Shown here piece by piece: positions 16,419 to 26,133 of a DNA stretch of 64,000 bases. The DNA is from Sphingobacterium cellulitidis. GTDB taxonomy: Bacteria; Bacteroidota; Bacteroidia; Sphingobacteriales; Sphingobacteriaceae. The notes beneath the pieces are model-generated. The model searched no databases. It saw nothing but the letters and a program-made list of their open reading frames with translations, and was not told the DNA's origin. Both the position numbers and the translations under genes were made by a program. How positions within the stretch are numbered: position 1 is the first letter of the stretch; every line of letters starts with the position of its first letter. The stretch lies in NCBI GenBank assembly GCA_002245855.1, contig NOUX01000004.1, positions 248,001 through 312,000 on the forward strand, given 5' to 3'.

Positions 16419-18338
16419 ATGCCTCAACCAGTTGAAGTACACTCCTTATTGTCTGAATTTGATGTTTTTTTATTCAAATCCGGACGTCATTATAAGCTTT
16501 ATGAGAAGTTTGGTTCTCATGAATTATTAGTGAATGGGGTAAAAGGAGTATATTTTGCGGTATGGGCGCCCAATGCCCAGACAGTTTCGGTCGTCGGAAA
16601 TTTTAATGGATGGAATCCACATTCTCACCAGCTACATGTTCGTTGGGATAGCAGTGGAATCTGGGAGGGGTTTATTCCGGGGATAGAGAACGGAGAAGTT
16701 TATAAGTACCACATTCATTCGAATACGGGGGAGCATCTGGAGAAATCGGATCCTTTTGCTTTGCACACCGAGATTCCACCAAAGACGGCATCTATTGTTG
16801 CCACCACATGGTTTGGCTGGAATGATTCGGAATGGATGTATAATCGTCGGGAGTACAATGCGCTCGATCGGCCGATGTCGGTTTATGAGATGCACCTGGG
16901 CTCCTGGATGCGTGATCCAAAGGATCCAGAACGGTTCCTGACCTATGAGGAGATTGCGGCTCGACTAATTCCCTATATCCAGGAAACAGGATTTACACAT
17001 GTGGAGTTTATGCCCATTATGGAGCATCCCTATTATCCTTCTTGGGGATATCAGATTACGGGATATTTTGCGGCGAGTTCCCGATTTGGCGGTCCACAGG
17101 ACCTGATGAAATTAATAGAACTTCTGCATGAAAGCCATATTGGAGTGATCTTGGATTGGGTTCCTTCGCATTTTCCGGGGGATGCACACGGACTTTATAA
17201 GTTTGATGGGACACACCTTTTTGAACATGCCGACCCAAAGAAAGGATTTCATCCTGATTGGCAATCGTATATTTTCAATTACGGAAGAAATGAGGTTAAA
17301 TCCTTTTTGATCAGTAATGCCTTTTTCTGGTTGGACCGGTACCATATAGATGGATTAAGAGTGGATGCGGTGGCCTCGATGCTTTATTTGGATTATTCCA
17401 GAAAAACAGGAGAGTGGGATCCCAATGAATTAGGCGGGAATGAGAATTTGGAGGCAGTTGCCTTTTTGAAGGAATTCAATGAAGCGGTTTCTAAGTATTA
17501 CCCAAGTGTTCAGACGATTGCAGAAGAGTCGACCTCCTGGTCTGGCGTTAGCCGTGCCACCTTCCAAGGCGGCTTAGGCTTTGGGATGAAATGGATGATG
17601 GGTTGGATGCATGATACGCTGGCCTATTTTAAGGAAGATCCTATCAATAGGACCTACCATCATGATAAAATGACTTTTGCCACGGTTTATGGATTTACGG
17701 AAAATTTCATGTTGCCATTATCACATGATGAGGTGGTCTATGGAAAGCAATCCCTGATCTATAAAATGCCGGGCGATGAATGGCAGAAGTTTGCGAATTT
17801 AAGGAGTTTGTATTTATACATGTTCACGTTCATTGGCACTAAATTATTATTTATGGGTGCTGAATTTGGACAGACTTCGGAATGGAATGTTAACCAATCC
17901 TTGGATTGGCACTTGCTTCAATATAAGCCGCATAAGAGCATGAAGCAGTTTGTGTCGAAGTTGAATGAGGTTTACAAGACCTATCCGGCATTATACGAAA
18001 AGGCGTTTAGTCCGGAGGGATTCTTCTGGATTGAGTTGGCGGATCGGGAACAAAGTATTTTCGCCTACTGTCGTAGGGGACATGATTTGGAGAATGATCT
18101 GGTTATCATCTTAAACCTAACCCCGGTCGTGCGTCATAATTTTAAATTAGGAGTGCCGCATGCTGGTCAATGGGAGTTGGTCTTGAATTCGGATGATGCA
18201 GAATTTAATGGAAGCGCCGTACCTGTGAAAAAAGTAATTTCTACGGAAAATATATCATGGATGGGTCAAGACCAATCCATAACAGTAGATCTACCGCCAC
18301 TAAGTGGTTTAATTTTTAAAAGAAAACTTGGCAAATGA
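16419..18338 (+). CDS. glgB: 1,4-alpha-glucan branching enzyme GlgB
   Basis: Cuts alpha-1,4 chains and re-attaches them as alpha-1,6 branches during glycogen synthesis. The 639-residue protein has an N-terminal CBM48 domain (YFAVWAPNAQTVSVVGNFNG), a GH13 barrel with LRVDAVASML (nucleophile Asp, about 312), AEEST near 368 (acid/base) and PLSHDEVVYGK, and the C-terminal all-beta domain. It is translationally coupled to glgA by an ATGA-type overlap of 4 bp. Confidence 0.95.
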   Translation: MPQPVEVHSLLSEFDVFLFKSGRHYKLYEKFGSHELLVNGVKGVYFAVWAPNAQTVSVVGNFNGWNPHSHQLHVRWDSSGIWEGFIPGIENGEVYKYHIHSNTGEHLEKSDPFALHTEIPPKTASIVATTWFGWNDSEWMYNRREYNALDRPMSVYEMHLGSWMRDPKDPERFLTYEEIAARLIPYIQETGFTHVEFMPIMEHPYYPSWGYQITGYFAASSRFGGPQDLMKLIELLHESHIGVILDWVPSHFPGDAHGLYKFDGTHLFEHADPKKGFHPDWQSYIFNYGRNEVKSFLISNAFFWLDRYHIDGLRVDAVASMLYLDYSRKTGEWDPNELGGNENLEAVAFLKEFNEAVSKYYPSVQTIAEESTSWSGVSRATFQGGLGFGMKWMMGWMHDTLAYFKEDPINRTYHHDKMTFATVYGFTENFMLPLSHDEVVYGKQSLIYKMPGDEWQKFANLRSLYLYMFTFIGTKLLFMGAEFGQTSEWNVNQSLDWHLLQYKPHKSMKQFVSKLNEVYKTYPALYEKAFSPEGFFWIELADREQSIFAYCRRGHDLENDLVIILNLTPVVRHNFKLGVPHAGQWELVLNSDDAEFNGSAVPVKKVISTENISWMGQDQSITVDLPPLSGLIFKRKLGK

Positions 18339-19750
18339 AAGTCATACATTTAAGTGTAGAGTGTTTCCCAGTCGCAAAGGTTGGGGGATTGGCAGATGTT
18401 GTCGGAGCATTACCTAAGTATCAAAGAGAATTAGGGATTGATGCCTCGGTGATCATGCCCTATTTTAACAGGAAGTTTACTCAGGAGCATGAATTTGACC
18501 TAGTTGCTGAAGGAGAATTTCTTCAGGGATCGAGTTTGCTGACTTACGAAATATTGAAGGAGAAAACAGATGAACTGGGTTTTCCGTTATACTTAGTAAG
18601 GATTCCAAATCTTCTGGACCGAGAGGAGATATACAGTTATCAAGATGAGGCGGATCAATGGATTGCTTTTCAGCATGCTGTTTTACATTATCTGAAGTAC
18701 AATAATATTCAACCGGATGTATTGCATTGTCATGATCACCATGTTGGCTTGGTTCCGTTTTTGACGAAATGGAGCAATGAGTTCAATGATCTTAAGGGCG
18801 TTAAGACCGTTGTAACGGTTCATAATGGGCAGTACCAAGGCTGGATGTCATGGAGCAAAGGCATTGTCCTACCTGCATTTGATACTTGGAAATGGGGTTT
18901 ATTGGATTGGGATGGATTAATCAATCCCTTGGCTACAGCGATTAAGTGTTGCGATGCTTATACCACCGTTTCGGAGGGCTATCTAAAAGAGCTTTTTGAG
19001 AATGCGAATGGCTTGCAGGATTTATTTTCAGATGAAAGAGGGAAGGCCGTTGGCATTGTGAATGGGATTGACACTTCATTCTGGGATCCGGAAATTGATT
19101 CTCTAATTGACCATCAGTATTCCATGGTAACGGTAGATCAGGGTAAGGCCGAGAATAAGTTGAGTTTTTGCAAGGAGTTTGGATTAGATCCGAGCAAGCC
19201 TTTATTAAGTTATATAGGGCGTTTTGCAACTGAGAAGGGGGCAGATATATTGCCGGACTTAATAGAAAATCTTTTGAAGAAAAACTCGGGTAAATTAAGT
19301 ATATTTATACTAGGTTCTGGCGATGCCTTGATACAGCAATCGATTCAGGACATAGCTCCTAACTATAAAAATGATTTAGCAGTATTCTTTGGCTACAATG
19401 AGCAATTAGCTCATCGGGTTTATGCTGCTTCGGATTTATTGATTATGCCATCGCGGGTTGAGCCATGTGGGTTGAACCAACTGTATGCTTTAAAATATGG
19501 GACGATTCCTGTGGTTCGAAAGATTGGTGGTTTAGGGGATACGGTGAAAGACGTTGAAGAAGGCGGCTATGGGTTTCTTTTCAATGATGTAGATGCGGAA
19601 GAGGCTGCAGCTACAGTAACAAGAGCCATAAAATATTTGAGCTATTCGGATAATTTAACAAAGACGAGGGATGCCGCTATGGTCTTAGATTATTCATGGA
19701 ATAAATCAGCAAAGAAATATAAAGAGTTATATAACCAATTACTTAAATGA
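18335..19750 (+). CDS. glgA: Glycogen synthase GlgA (GT5)
   Basis: Extends alpha-1,4-glucan from ADP-glucose. The 471-residue protein has the GT5 hallmarks: N-terminal AKVGGLADVVGALP (ADP-glucose binding) at about 14-27, the HCHDHH motif near 130 and the C-terminal SRVEPCGLNQLYALKYG donor-site stretch near 375. It overlaps glgB by 4 bp and is followed 1 bp later by glgC, so glgBAC form one transcription unit with the GH31 gene. Confidence 0.95.
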   Translation: MKVIHLSVECFPVAKVGGLADVVGALPKYQRELGIDASVIMPYFNRKFTQEHEFDLVAEGEFLQGSSLLTYEILKEKTDELGFPLYLVRIPNLLDREEIYSYQDEADQWIAFQHAVLHYLKYNNIQPDVLHCHDHHVGLVPFLTKWSNEFNDLKGVKTVVTVHNGQYQGWMSWSKGIVLPAFDTWKWGLLDWDGLINPLATAIKCCDAYTTVSEGYLKELFENANGLQDLFSDERGKAVGIVNGIDTSFWDPEIDSLIDHQYSMVTVDQGKAENKLSFCKEFGLDPSKPLLSYIGRFATEKGADILPDLIENLLKKNSGKLSIFILGSGDALIQQSIQDIAPNYKNDLAVFFGYNEQLAHRVYAASDLLIMPSRVEPCGLNQLYALKYGTIPVVRKIGGLGDTVKDVEEGGYGFLFNDVDAEEAAATVTRAIKYLSYSDNLTKTRDAAMVLDYSWNKSAKKYKELYNQLLK

Positions 19751-19751
19751 T

Positions 19752-21023
19752 ATGTCGCATAAAGTTGTTTCTATTGTATTAGGAGGGGGTCGAGGAACCC
19801 GCTTGTATCCGTTGACAGACCAACGATCAAAACCAGCTGTTCCTATTGCGGGGAAATACCGTTTGGTAGATATTCCGATTTCAAATTGTCTTAATTCTGG
19901 CTATAATAAGATATATGTACTGACGCAATACAACTCAGCATCTTTAAATAAGCATATCAAGAACTCTTACAACTTCAGTATATTCAGTAAGGGCTTTGTG
20001 GATATTTTGGCTGCTGAGCAAACCAATGAGGGTGACCGATGGTTTGAGGGTACAGCCGATGCGGTTCGTAGGACACAAAAGAATCTAGTCAATGTAGATT
20101 ATGATTATGTTTTGATTCTTTCGGGCGATCAACTGTATCAGATGGATTATTCTGCCATGGTAGATTTCCATGTGCAGAATGGTGGCGAAATCACGATTGG
20201 AACAATTCCTGTTAGCGCGAAAGAGGCGCCAGGCTTTGGGATATTAAAGTCCGATGAAGCCAATAATGTAGTTTCATTTATTGAAAAACCGACCAAGGAT
20301 TTATTAGCAGACTGGACCTCTGAGGTTTCTGAGGACCTTGAGAAGCAAGGACGTAATTACCTGGCTTCGATGGGGATCTATGTATTCTCCAAAGGAGTGA
20401 TGTCGAGGATGCTTGCTGAAAACAACGGAATGGATTTTGGTAAGGAAATCATTCCGGATGCGATCGAAAATTCCAAGGTATTAAGTTATCCTTTTGATAG
20501 TTATTGGACAGATATCGGTACGATATCTTCCTTTTTTGAGGCGAACATTGGATTAACCGATGATATTCCAGAGTTTAATTTATTTGGGGAAACTGTATAT
20601 ACGCGAGCGCGTATGTTACCACCATCCAAGGTTTCTGGAACGACCTTGAATAATGCAATTATTGCCGATGGATGTATTATTCTGGCTGAAAAAATCCAAC
20701 GTGCCGTGATTGGGATTCGATCTAGAATTGGGGAGGGAACAGTAATAAAAATGACCTATATGATGGGTTCGGATTATTATGAGGAATTGAACGAGGTGGT
20801 TGAATTGACTTCATCACAGGCCCCACCACCAATTGGCGTCGGTGAAAGATGTTATATTGAAAATGCTATCCTTGATAAGAATTGTCGGATTGGAAATGAT
20901 GTAAGAATTAAAGGGGGTAAGCAATTAAAAGATGGTGATTTTCCAGAATATACCATTTGCGATGGCATTATCGTGATCAAGAAAAATGCAGTAATAGAAA
21001 ATGGAAGAACCATTGGGTTCTAA
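19752..21023 (+). CDS. glgC: Glucose-1-phosphate adenylyltransferase GlgC
   Basis: Makes ADP-glucose from glucose 1-phosphate and ATP, the committed step of glycogen synthesis. The 423-residue protein has the GGGRGTRLYPLTDQRSKPA loop near the start, the FEGTADAVR motif, the SGDQLYQMDY active-site stretch and a C-terminal left-handed beta-helix with hexapeptide repeats. It ends the operon, and a strong terminator follows at 21044-21079. Confidence 0.96.
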   Translation: MSHKVVSIVLGGGRGTRLYPLTDQRSKPAVPIAGKYRLVDIPISNCLNSGYNKIYVLTQYNSASLNKHIKNSYNFSIFSKGFVDILAAEQTNEGDRWFEGTADAVRRTQKNLVNVDYDYVLILSGDQLYQMDYSAMVDFHVQNGGEITIGTIPVSAKEAPGFGILKSDEANNVVSFIEKPTKDLLADWTSEVSEDLEKQGRNYLASMGIYVFSKGVMSRMLAENNGMDFGKEIIPDAIENSKVLSYPFDSYWTDIGTISSFFEANIGLTDDIPEFNLFGETVYTRARMLPPSKVSGTTLNNAIIADGCIILAEKIQRAVIGIRSRIGEGTVIKMTYMMGSDYYEELNEVVELTSSQAPPPIGVGERCYIENAILDKNCRIGNDVRIKGGKQLKDGDFPEYTICDGIIVIKKNAVIENGRTIGF

Positions 21024-21043
21024 GGATTTCATAAATAAGAAAA

Positions 21044-21079
21044 GGGTCGTTCAAATATTTGAATGACCCTTTTTTTTTT
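21044..21079 (+). terminator. Intrinsic terminator of the glycogen operon
   Basis: A near-perfect stem over 21044-21069 (GGGTC...GACCC, one G-U pair) followed by ten T residues, 20 bp after the glgC stop. Confidence 0.85.
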
Positions 21080-21091
21080 GTGAAAAATAAA

Positions 21092-21289
21092 TTATTGACT
21101 TTTTAATACGTATTCATAGATCAGATAGAAGATCACCAATACAACGATTGCAAGAATAATTGTACGCTTCATGTTATTCGCAGCGGGTTGATCATCTTTT
21201 TCTTTAATGACAGTTTCTGGAACCTTTGTAGGATCTACATCTTCTGCATTATTGATTTTGTTCCCTTGTTCATCTTCTTTTTCTTGCAT
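21092..21289 (-). CDS. Small single-helix membrane protein
   Basis: A 65-residue protein with a highly charged N-terminal 40 residues (KEDEQGNK..., many Glu and Asp) and one C-terminal membrane helix (about residues 42-61, IILAIVVLVIFYLIYEYV). This is a tail-anchored arrangement with the acidic part in the cytoplasm. An unusually good Shine-Dalgarno site (TGGAGG, about 7 nt before the ATG) supports it as a real gene. Family and role are unknown. Confidence 0.75.
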   Translation of the reverse strand: MQEKEDEQGNKINNAEDVDPTKVPETVIKEKDDQPAANNMKRTIILAIVVLVIFYLIYEYVLKSQ

Positions 21290-21350
21290 AATTTACCTCC
21301 ATTAGTTAAAGTATATAACAAATTAGAAGAGGTTTTGTTTAAAAAAGCTG

Positions 21351-21989
21351 TTAACCAGTGACTTCTCTAATTAATCCGTAATCATAAGCCATTTTTATAG
21401 CCGAACTTAAATTAGAGGTTTTGAATTTTTCGATCAGATTTTTACGGTGACTTTCCACAGTATGATGACTGATAAAAAGCTTTTCTGCAATTTGATGAGT
21501 CGTTAATCCCAATGCTGCTTCGGCAAGGATTTCTTTTTCTCGGCGAGTCAATTTAGGGACGCTTTTTAATTCTGTACTGTTCTTCTTATCAATGATTTGC
21601 TGGGTTTGCTTGCAGAGGAATTTCTTTCCATACAGAATTTCTTGGATCCCCAGTTTAATTTCGTCGATGGAAGCGTTTTTCTGGATGTAACCATGAGCAC
21701 CTTCTTGAAAAGCACTATTTATCACTGCAAATTCATTATGAACACTCAGCATAATAATCTTCAGGTCCTTATTACTTTTTAATAAGGGTTGGATCAGTTC
21801 CAAACCATTGGCATCGCTCAAATTGATATCCAATAGTAATACGTCGAGACGGGTTTGCTTGAGCGCATCAATTAAGCTTTTCGCGGTAGGATAACAACCG
21901 ATAATATTTAATTCGGGTTCCTGGGCTAAGATATTTTTTAATCCCTCAGACAATAAAGGATGGTCATCTGTGATGGCGATATTTATCAT
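21351..21989 (-). CDS. LuxR/NarL-family response regulator
   Basis: A 212-residue two-component regulator with an N-terminal receiver (DD at 8-9, phosphoacceptor D54, LSVHNE, K near 105) and a C-terminal GerE/LuxR helix-turn-helix (TRREKEILAEAALGLTTHQIAEKL...SHHTVESHRKNL). It overlaps the upstream histidine kinase gene by 4 bp, which makes the kinase its likely partner. Targets cannot be read from the window. Confidence 0.93.
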   Translation of the reverse strand: MINIAITDDHPLLSEGLKNILAQEPELNIIGCYPTAKSLIDALKQTRLDVLLLDINLSDANGLELIQPLLKSNKDLKIIMLSVHNEFAVINSAFQEGAHGYIQKNASIDEIKLGIQEILYGKKFLCKQTQQIIDKKNSTELKSVPKLTRREKEILAEAALGLTTHQIAEKLFISHHTVESHRKNLIEKFKTSNLSSAIKMAYDYGLIREVTG

Positions 21990-24241
21990 GATTTTATGAA
22001 TTTGGGGATGTAAATTTCAAAACTACTACCTTGCCCAGTTTCGGAATGAACCTGGAAGGATCCTTTCAGGAATTCTACCCTGGATTTTATATTCTGCAGG
22101 CCAGCAGATTTGTTCAGATTGGAAAGGTCATAATCAAAACCCTTACCATCATCTTCTACGGTAATATTAAATTGCTGATCTTCTTCCACCAATTGGATAA
22201 TAATCTGAGAAGGATCAGCGTGCTTTATGGCGTTATTCACTAATTCCTGAATAATTCGATAGATCAGTAATTGCTGGTCCGGAGTCAAGGAATTCGTATA
22301 ATGCAGGAACTGTACATCAATGTCGAGCTGTTCATTGCACATCCTGGAAGCATAATCATTCAAAGCTTCCTGAAGTCCAAATTTCTGTAAAAGGTCAGGG
22401 GTCAGGTTATGTGCAACCCGCCTTAATTCATCTACTGCCATATCGAGCTGGAAGATTCCTTTTTGCATTTTTTCCTGTACCTCCAAGGATGCCTTATCAT
22501 TCAGATGAGAAAGCTGAAGTTTAGTTCCAGAAAGGAGTCCGCCGAGGCCATCATGCAGGTCTCGAGCAATTCTTGCGCGTTCCTGTTCCTGTCCATCCAA
22601 TAAAGCCGTCAGCATGGAGATTTTAGCATGCTGTCTTTCCTGATCAATCGCCAGATTATGCAATTTTTCCCTTTGTTTCATATGCTTTGAGCGTTGGGTG
22701 TAAGCATAAAATAGTAAGATCAGCATGGCAAGTGCTGTTAACATCAAGGCGATAAAATACTTGTTCAATTTATCCTTGAAGGAAATTTCCTTTTGATAGG
22801 TGCTGATTTCTTGGGCTCTGTTTTCTGCCTCCAATTTAGAAACCTGGAGTTCTTTAACCTGCTTTTCAGCTGTTAATTTCGATAATGCCAATTCCTTGGA
22901 CTGGTTATCCTGGATCAGTTTTAGATTTTCCAGCTCTTGTTTTTGTTGGATCCCCAGGGCAGCCATCAATTGAATCTGCTGCTCTTTTTTTTCGGCCTCA
23001 ACCTGTAGTAAGGCCAATTCCTGATCTTGCTTTCCTTTTTCATACTGGGCTTCAAGACGCTTGCCAATATTTAGTTTTTCCTGATCATAAACAGTTGTAA
23101 AGAGCTGGATATAATCTTTATTATATTTGATTGCATCAGCATAATTACCTTCCTTTTCACTGATTTGGGATAGGGTATGGTAAATGCTCATCAGGATTTG
23201 TTGGTCCTGTACCTGAGACTTATTGATTTCAATCAAAGATGACAACAGATGTTCTTTAGCTGTTTTAAAATTTCCTTTATCCAGTTCCAATTCAGACAAG
23301 ATCCCATAAGAAGATGCCACTAGATTATATTGTTTGGTCTCTAGAGCATTGGTTTTAGCAAGTTCTGCATAATGTACGACCTTATTCTGATACTCCTTGG
23401 GATAAAATTTAAAATACAGGTGAGCCAGATTATTGGCTACAAATGCTAGATTAGAAGGAATTGGGATTTCATTTTCTTTAGAAAGATAGGTATCCAAGGC
23501 CTTCAGGTAATATTGTTCCGCTGAGTTCCTATATTCCTGCTGGCTGTCATCCTCCAGATACTTTTGCTCGTACATATAGCCCAAGAGCATATACGAGTCA
23601 AAAATTGTCAATGGGTCTTTTTGTTTCAGGGCGAGGTTTAAGGCGAGCTTACTATATTTTTCCTGCAGGTCAAATTCATTCCAATTAGAATAGATGGCGG
23701 TCAGTTCTTTATATACATTGGCTTTCCTGTTATAAATGGTTGGCGAGTCCTTAGCTTGATCTAAGTAACTCAATGAAATCAGGAATTGCTTCACTGCTTC
23801 AGCTTCCTGTTGCTGTCTGGCTAAGATCCATCCATAACCATAATATACATAACCTTTGATCTCTAAGTCCTTGCTACGGTCTGCCAGAGCTTTTGCTTTC
23901 AGAATATGTTGTCTGGAGCTGGTCGTCTCCTCAATAATCAATTTGTTGATTGCCAATATGGTATTCAAATAGGCAGCATATTTACTTTCCTTTAATTTAT
24001 TGGCAATGGACAGGTCATGATTCAAAAGTTCGATGGCTTCAGATTCCCGTTGATTAAAAAATAAGGCTTGTGCTAATTTCCCGGTGGTATAGAATTTTTC
24101 AGGGTTATTTTCAGGGTACTGATTGTACTCCTTTTGAAGCCTCTCAACTAAATCTTGAGACTTTAGCATTGCAGGGCATAGAATAAAACATAAAAAAAGA
24201 AAAAAGAAGTTGAAGTGTGATTTAAATTTTTCCAGATTCAT
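21986..24241 (-). CDS. TPR-containing sensor histidine kinase
   Basis: A 751-residue membrane kinase. It has an N-terminal signal peptide (to about residue 29), a periplasmic all-helical region with TPR-like repeats (about 50-400), a long coiled coil (about 400-490), one membrane helix (about 494-514) and a HisKA_3/HATPase_c module with the phospho-histidine in IARDLHDGLGG near 560 and NAIKHA, DDGKGFD and GLQNIKSR boxes. This tetratricopeptide arrangement is typical of Bacteroidota NarL-type systems. The ligand is unknown. A TAnnTTTG box at 24274-24281 overlaps the preceding terminator. Confidence 0.92.
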   Translation of the reverse strand: MNLEKFKSHFNFFFLFLCFILCPAMLKSQDLVERLQKEYNQYPENNPEKFYTTGKLAQALFFNQRESEAIELLNHDLSIANKLKESKYAAYLNTILAINKLIIEETTSSRQHILKAKALADRSKDLEIKGYVYYGYGWILARQQQEAEAVKQFLISLSYLDQAKDSPTIYNRKANVYKELTAIYSNWNEFDLQEKYSKLALNLALKQKDPLTIFDSYMLLGYMYEQKYLEDDSQQEYRNSAEQYYLKALDTYLSKENEIPIPSNLAFVANNLAHLYFKFYPKEYQNKVVHYAELAKTNALETKQYNLVASSYGILSELELDKGNFKTAKEHLLSSLIEINKSQVQDQQILMSIYHTLSQISEKEGNYADAIKYNKDYIQLFTTVYDQEKLNIGKRLEAQYEKGKQDQELALLQVEAEKKEQQIQLMAALGIQQKQELENLKLIQDNQSKELALSKLTAEKQVKELQVSKLEAENRAQEISTYQKEISFKDKLNKYFIALMLTALAMLILLFYAYTQRSKHMKQREKLHNLAIDQERQHAKISMLTALLDGQEQERARIARDLHDGLGGLLSGTKLQLSHLNDKASLEVQEKMQKGIFQLDMAVDELRRVAHNLTPDLLQKFGLQEALNDYASRMCNEQLDIDVQFLHYTNSLTPDQQLLIYRIIQELVNNAIKHADPSQIIIQLVEEDQQFNITVEDDGKGFDYDLSNLNKSAGLQNIKSRVEFLKGSFQVHSETGQGSSFEIYIPKFIKS

Positions 24242-24273
24242 GTTCAGTCCCTGCTATTTAATTATATTAATAT

Positions 24274-24281
24274 CAAAAGTA
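24274..24281 (-). promoter_or_regulatory. Candidate -7 box of the kinase/regulator operon (TACTTTTG)
   Basis: Minus-strand TACTTTTG lies at the foot of the upstream terminator's 3' arm and about 33 nt before the kinase ATG, so the end of one transcript and the start of the next share bases. Confidence 0.45.
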
Positions 24282-24320
24282 CATAAACAGAGCCTGATAG
24301 CTAGACTCTGTTTATGTACT
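24278..24320 (-). terminator. Intrinsic terminator after the WG-repeat gene
   Basis: A perfect 15-bp stem (24278-24292 with 24306-24320) and a 13-nt loop, followed on the minus strand by TTTT. It lies between the WG-repeat gene and the kinase gene. Confidence 0.75.
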
Positions 24321-24329
24321 TTTTCTCTT

Positions 24330-25718
24330 TTAATCAATTTCTACTTTTTCACCTTTGCTATTAATAAAATAGGCGTCCCCATCATCTGAGTCCATGACCG
24401 AAGCAGTACCATCATCAAAGGTAGTTCCACTACTGAATTTAATAGGAATAACGATTTTCCCTTGATTATTGATGTATCCAAATTTTTCACCTTTTTGAAC
24501 AAGATGAATAGGTTCATTTTCAGAAAGAGAAATCAAGTTATAGCCGGTGGCAATTTTCTTGTTATTCTTAATATTATATAACTGATAGTAATTTTCATCT
24601 GCAGTGACAAAGACCTCCGCATTGAATTCTATGATGAGCGGATAGGAGATAGGCACGATTTCCTTTCCTGTTTTGTCCAATATCCCTGTTTTTTCACCTA
24701 TTGTAGCTGTCAAATACCCATGGCTCATATGACTAACCATATCGTATTGGGCTTTAATGATAGGTTGATCATTAGCCGCTAGGATTCCGAACTTATCACC
24801 TTCGGCATAGATATATTGTTGGTATTCTTGGTCGTAAGCCAGGAAGTCATATTTGAAAGGGATTTTGATGTTTCCATTTTTGTCGATTGCACCATACTTG
24901 CTATCGGCATTGATAACCGTACTGATTCCAGCCATGAATTGGTCAACATATCCATAAATTGCTTCTGTAATGATATTGCCGTTTTCATCTTTCAGTCCCA
25001 TTAATTCGGAATCCTCATCCTGATATAGGAAGCGATCCGTATCCACTTGTTGTTCTTCAGAGATTAATTCATCGTCTTCATCCCAAGTTTCGGTTGCCAC
25101 AGTATCAACCTGGAGTTCCGAATAAAAAGTAGGGATTTCAAACTCCGAAGTAGGCAGGGTTTCTTGTGTGATTTTATTTGCAATAAAACCATTTCCATCA
25201 ACAGATAAGGCCATTAATGCGCCTGGAACATCTTTTAGGAAAGAGAATTCACTCCAATAGAGTTTAGGCAATTTCTCCGTATACCAGATTTCTATTTTGA
25301 GGTTTTGATTTTCTTCTGTTTCAAAATCCATAGTAGCAATAGCTAGTTTACAAGGGAAACCTAGAATGGTTTTGGTTTTACCGGGTACCGTTTCAATAGA
25401 AACGAGGTCCTCCTGAGTTTCAAAAGTGGAACCTTCGCCCATTTTATAATATTCTTCAGATTCAGTGAATAGATAATAAGATTGGTTGTTGGATTTGTTA
25501 ATAATCAAAAAGCTAGGGGTTGCCTCGTTTTTTGTGATTTTAATAAAGTTATCATTTAACCAAACTCTCAAAAAGAAATCATCAGTTGGTTTTAATTTGT
25601 CCATATCCTGTTCGCTTGAGAAAGATTGATAGTCGATTTTGTGGACTTTCTGACTTTGTGCCAGCAGGGTCGATTGACCCATGCAAAGGAAAAGGATGGA
25701 GATAAATAGTTTTTTCAT
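24330..25718 (-). CDS. WG-repeat protein with GLPGLI-like N-terminal domain
   Basis: A 462-residue secreted protein. A signal peptide (about 1-20, ending AQS) is followed by a domain of about 180 residues resembling the GLPGLI family (TKTILGFPCKLAIATM, EIWYTEKLPKLYW). Then come at least four WG-type repeats (KYGAIDKNGNIKIPFKYD, KFGILAANDQPII, KTGILDKTGKEIVPISY, KFGYINNQGKIVIPIKF). WG repeats are beta-rich modules, probably for protein contact at the cell surface. Function is unknown. A terminator follows. Confidence 0.85.
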   Translation of the reverse strand: MKKLFISILFLCMGQSTLLAQSQKVHKIDYQSFSSEQDMDKLKPTDDFFLRVWLNDNFIKITKNEATPSFLIINKSNNQSYYLFTESEEYYKMGEGSTFETQEDLVSIETVPGKTKTILGFPCKLAIATMDFETEENQNLKIEIWYTEKLPKLYWSEFSFLKDVPGALMALSVDGNGFIANKITQETLPTSEFEIPTFYSELQVDTVATETWDEDDELISEEQQVDTDRFLYQDEDSELMGLKDENGNIITEAIYGYVDQFMAGISTVINADSKYGAIDKNGNIKIPFKYDFLAYDQEYQQYIYAEGDKFGILAANDQPIIKAQYDMVSHMSHGYLTATIGEKTGILDKTGKEIVPISYPLIIEFNAEVFVTADENYYQLYNIKNNKKIATGYNLISLSENEPIHLVQKGEKFGYINNQGKIVIPIKFSSGTTFDDGTASVMDSDDGDAYFINSKGEKVEID

Positions 25719-25981
25719 TAGCGATAAATGTTACAATGCAAAAATGAAAATAAAGAATCTAAATATCTATCCCTGATATCAGCGAATTTGGGGAACTGTG
25801 TTGTTTAATATGCTTTCCAAATATTTCTAAATTTTGGAGAAATAGTTCGGGCATCAAATTTTTTTATGATCTGTGTTTTAACATTTGGTTTTCCATTATT
25901 TTGATACATTAGTATTCTTAATAAGTAATATAATAGTGAACTAATAATTAAAAATTGCTTATTTATTTTGTTTAAAATATA

Positions 25982-26012
25982 TTGAAATCAGCCTTACTTT
26001 TTGTTATTTTTG
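25982..26012 (+). promoter_or_regulatory. Predicted promoter of the susCD operon
   Basis: TTG at 25982-25984 and TATTTTTG at 26005-26012, with 20 bp between, match the Bacteroidota TTG/TAnnTTTG promoter consensus. The mRNA would carry a leader of about 115 nt that includes the palindrome at 26101. Confidence 0.5.
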
Positions 26013-26100
26013 AATTAACTTAAACGAGTAACTAACAAAATTTTAATGAAGTTAATTATATAATAATATTTAATTAACGAAAAGCCAATATTGTGTAACC

Positions 26101-26120
26101 TTTCTTTGCATGCAAAGAAA
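26101..26120. promoter_or_regulatory. 20-bp perfect palindrome before susC
   Basis: TTTCTTTGCATGCAAAGAAA is a perfect palindrome that ends 13 nt before the susC ATG. It could be an operator, or in the mRNA a hairpin at the ribosome-binding region. No regulator gene of the usual ECF/FecR or hybrid two-component type stands next to this pair. Confidence 0.5.
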
Positions 26121-26133
26121 TTGAACTTAAACC

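Larger units (their letters stand above)
25719..26133. other. Divergent regulatory region before susC
   Basis: A 415-bp, strongly A+T-rich gap with no gene. It carries a full promoter match for the SusC/SusD operon (25982-26012) and a 20-bp perfect palindrome just before the susC start (26101-26120). Confidence 0.6.
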
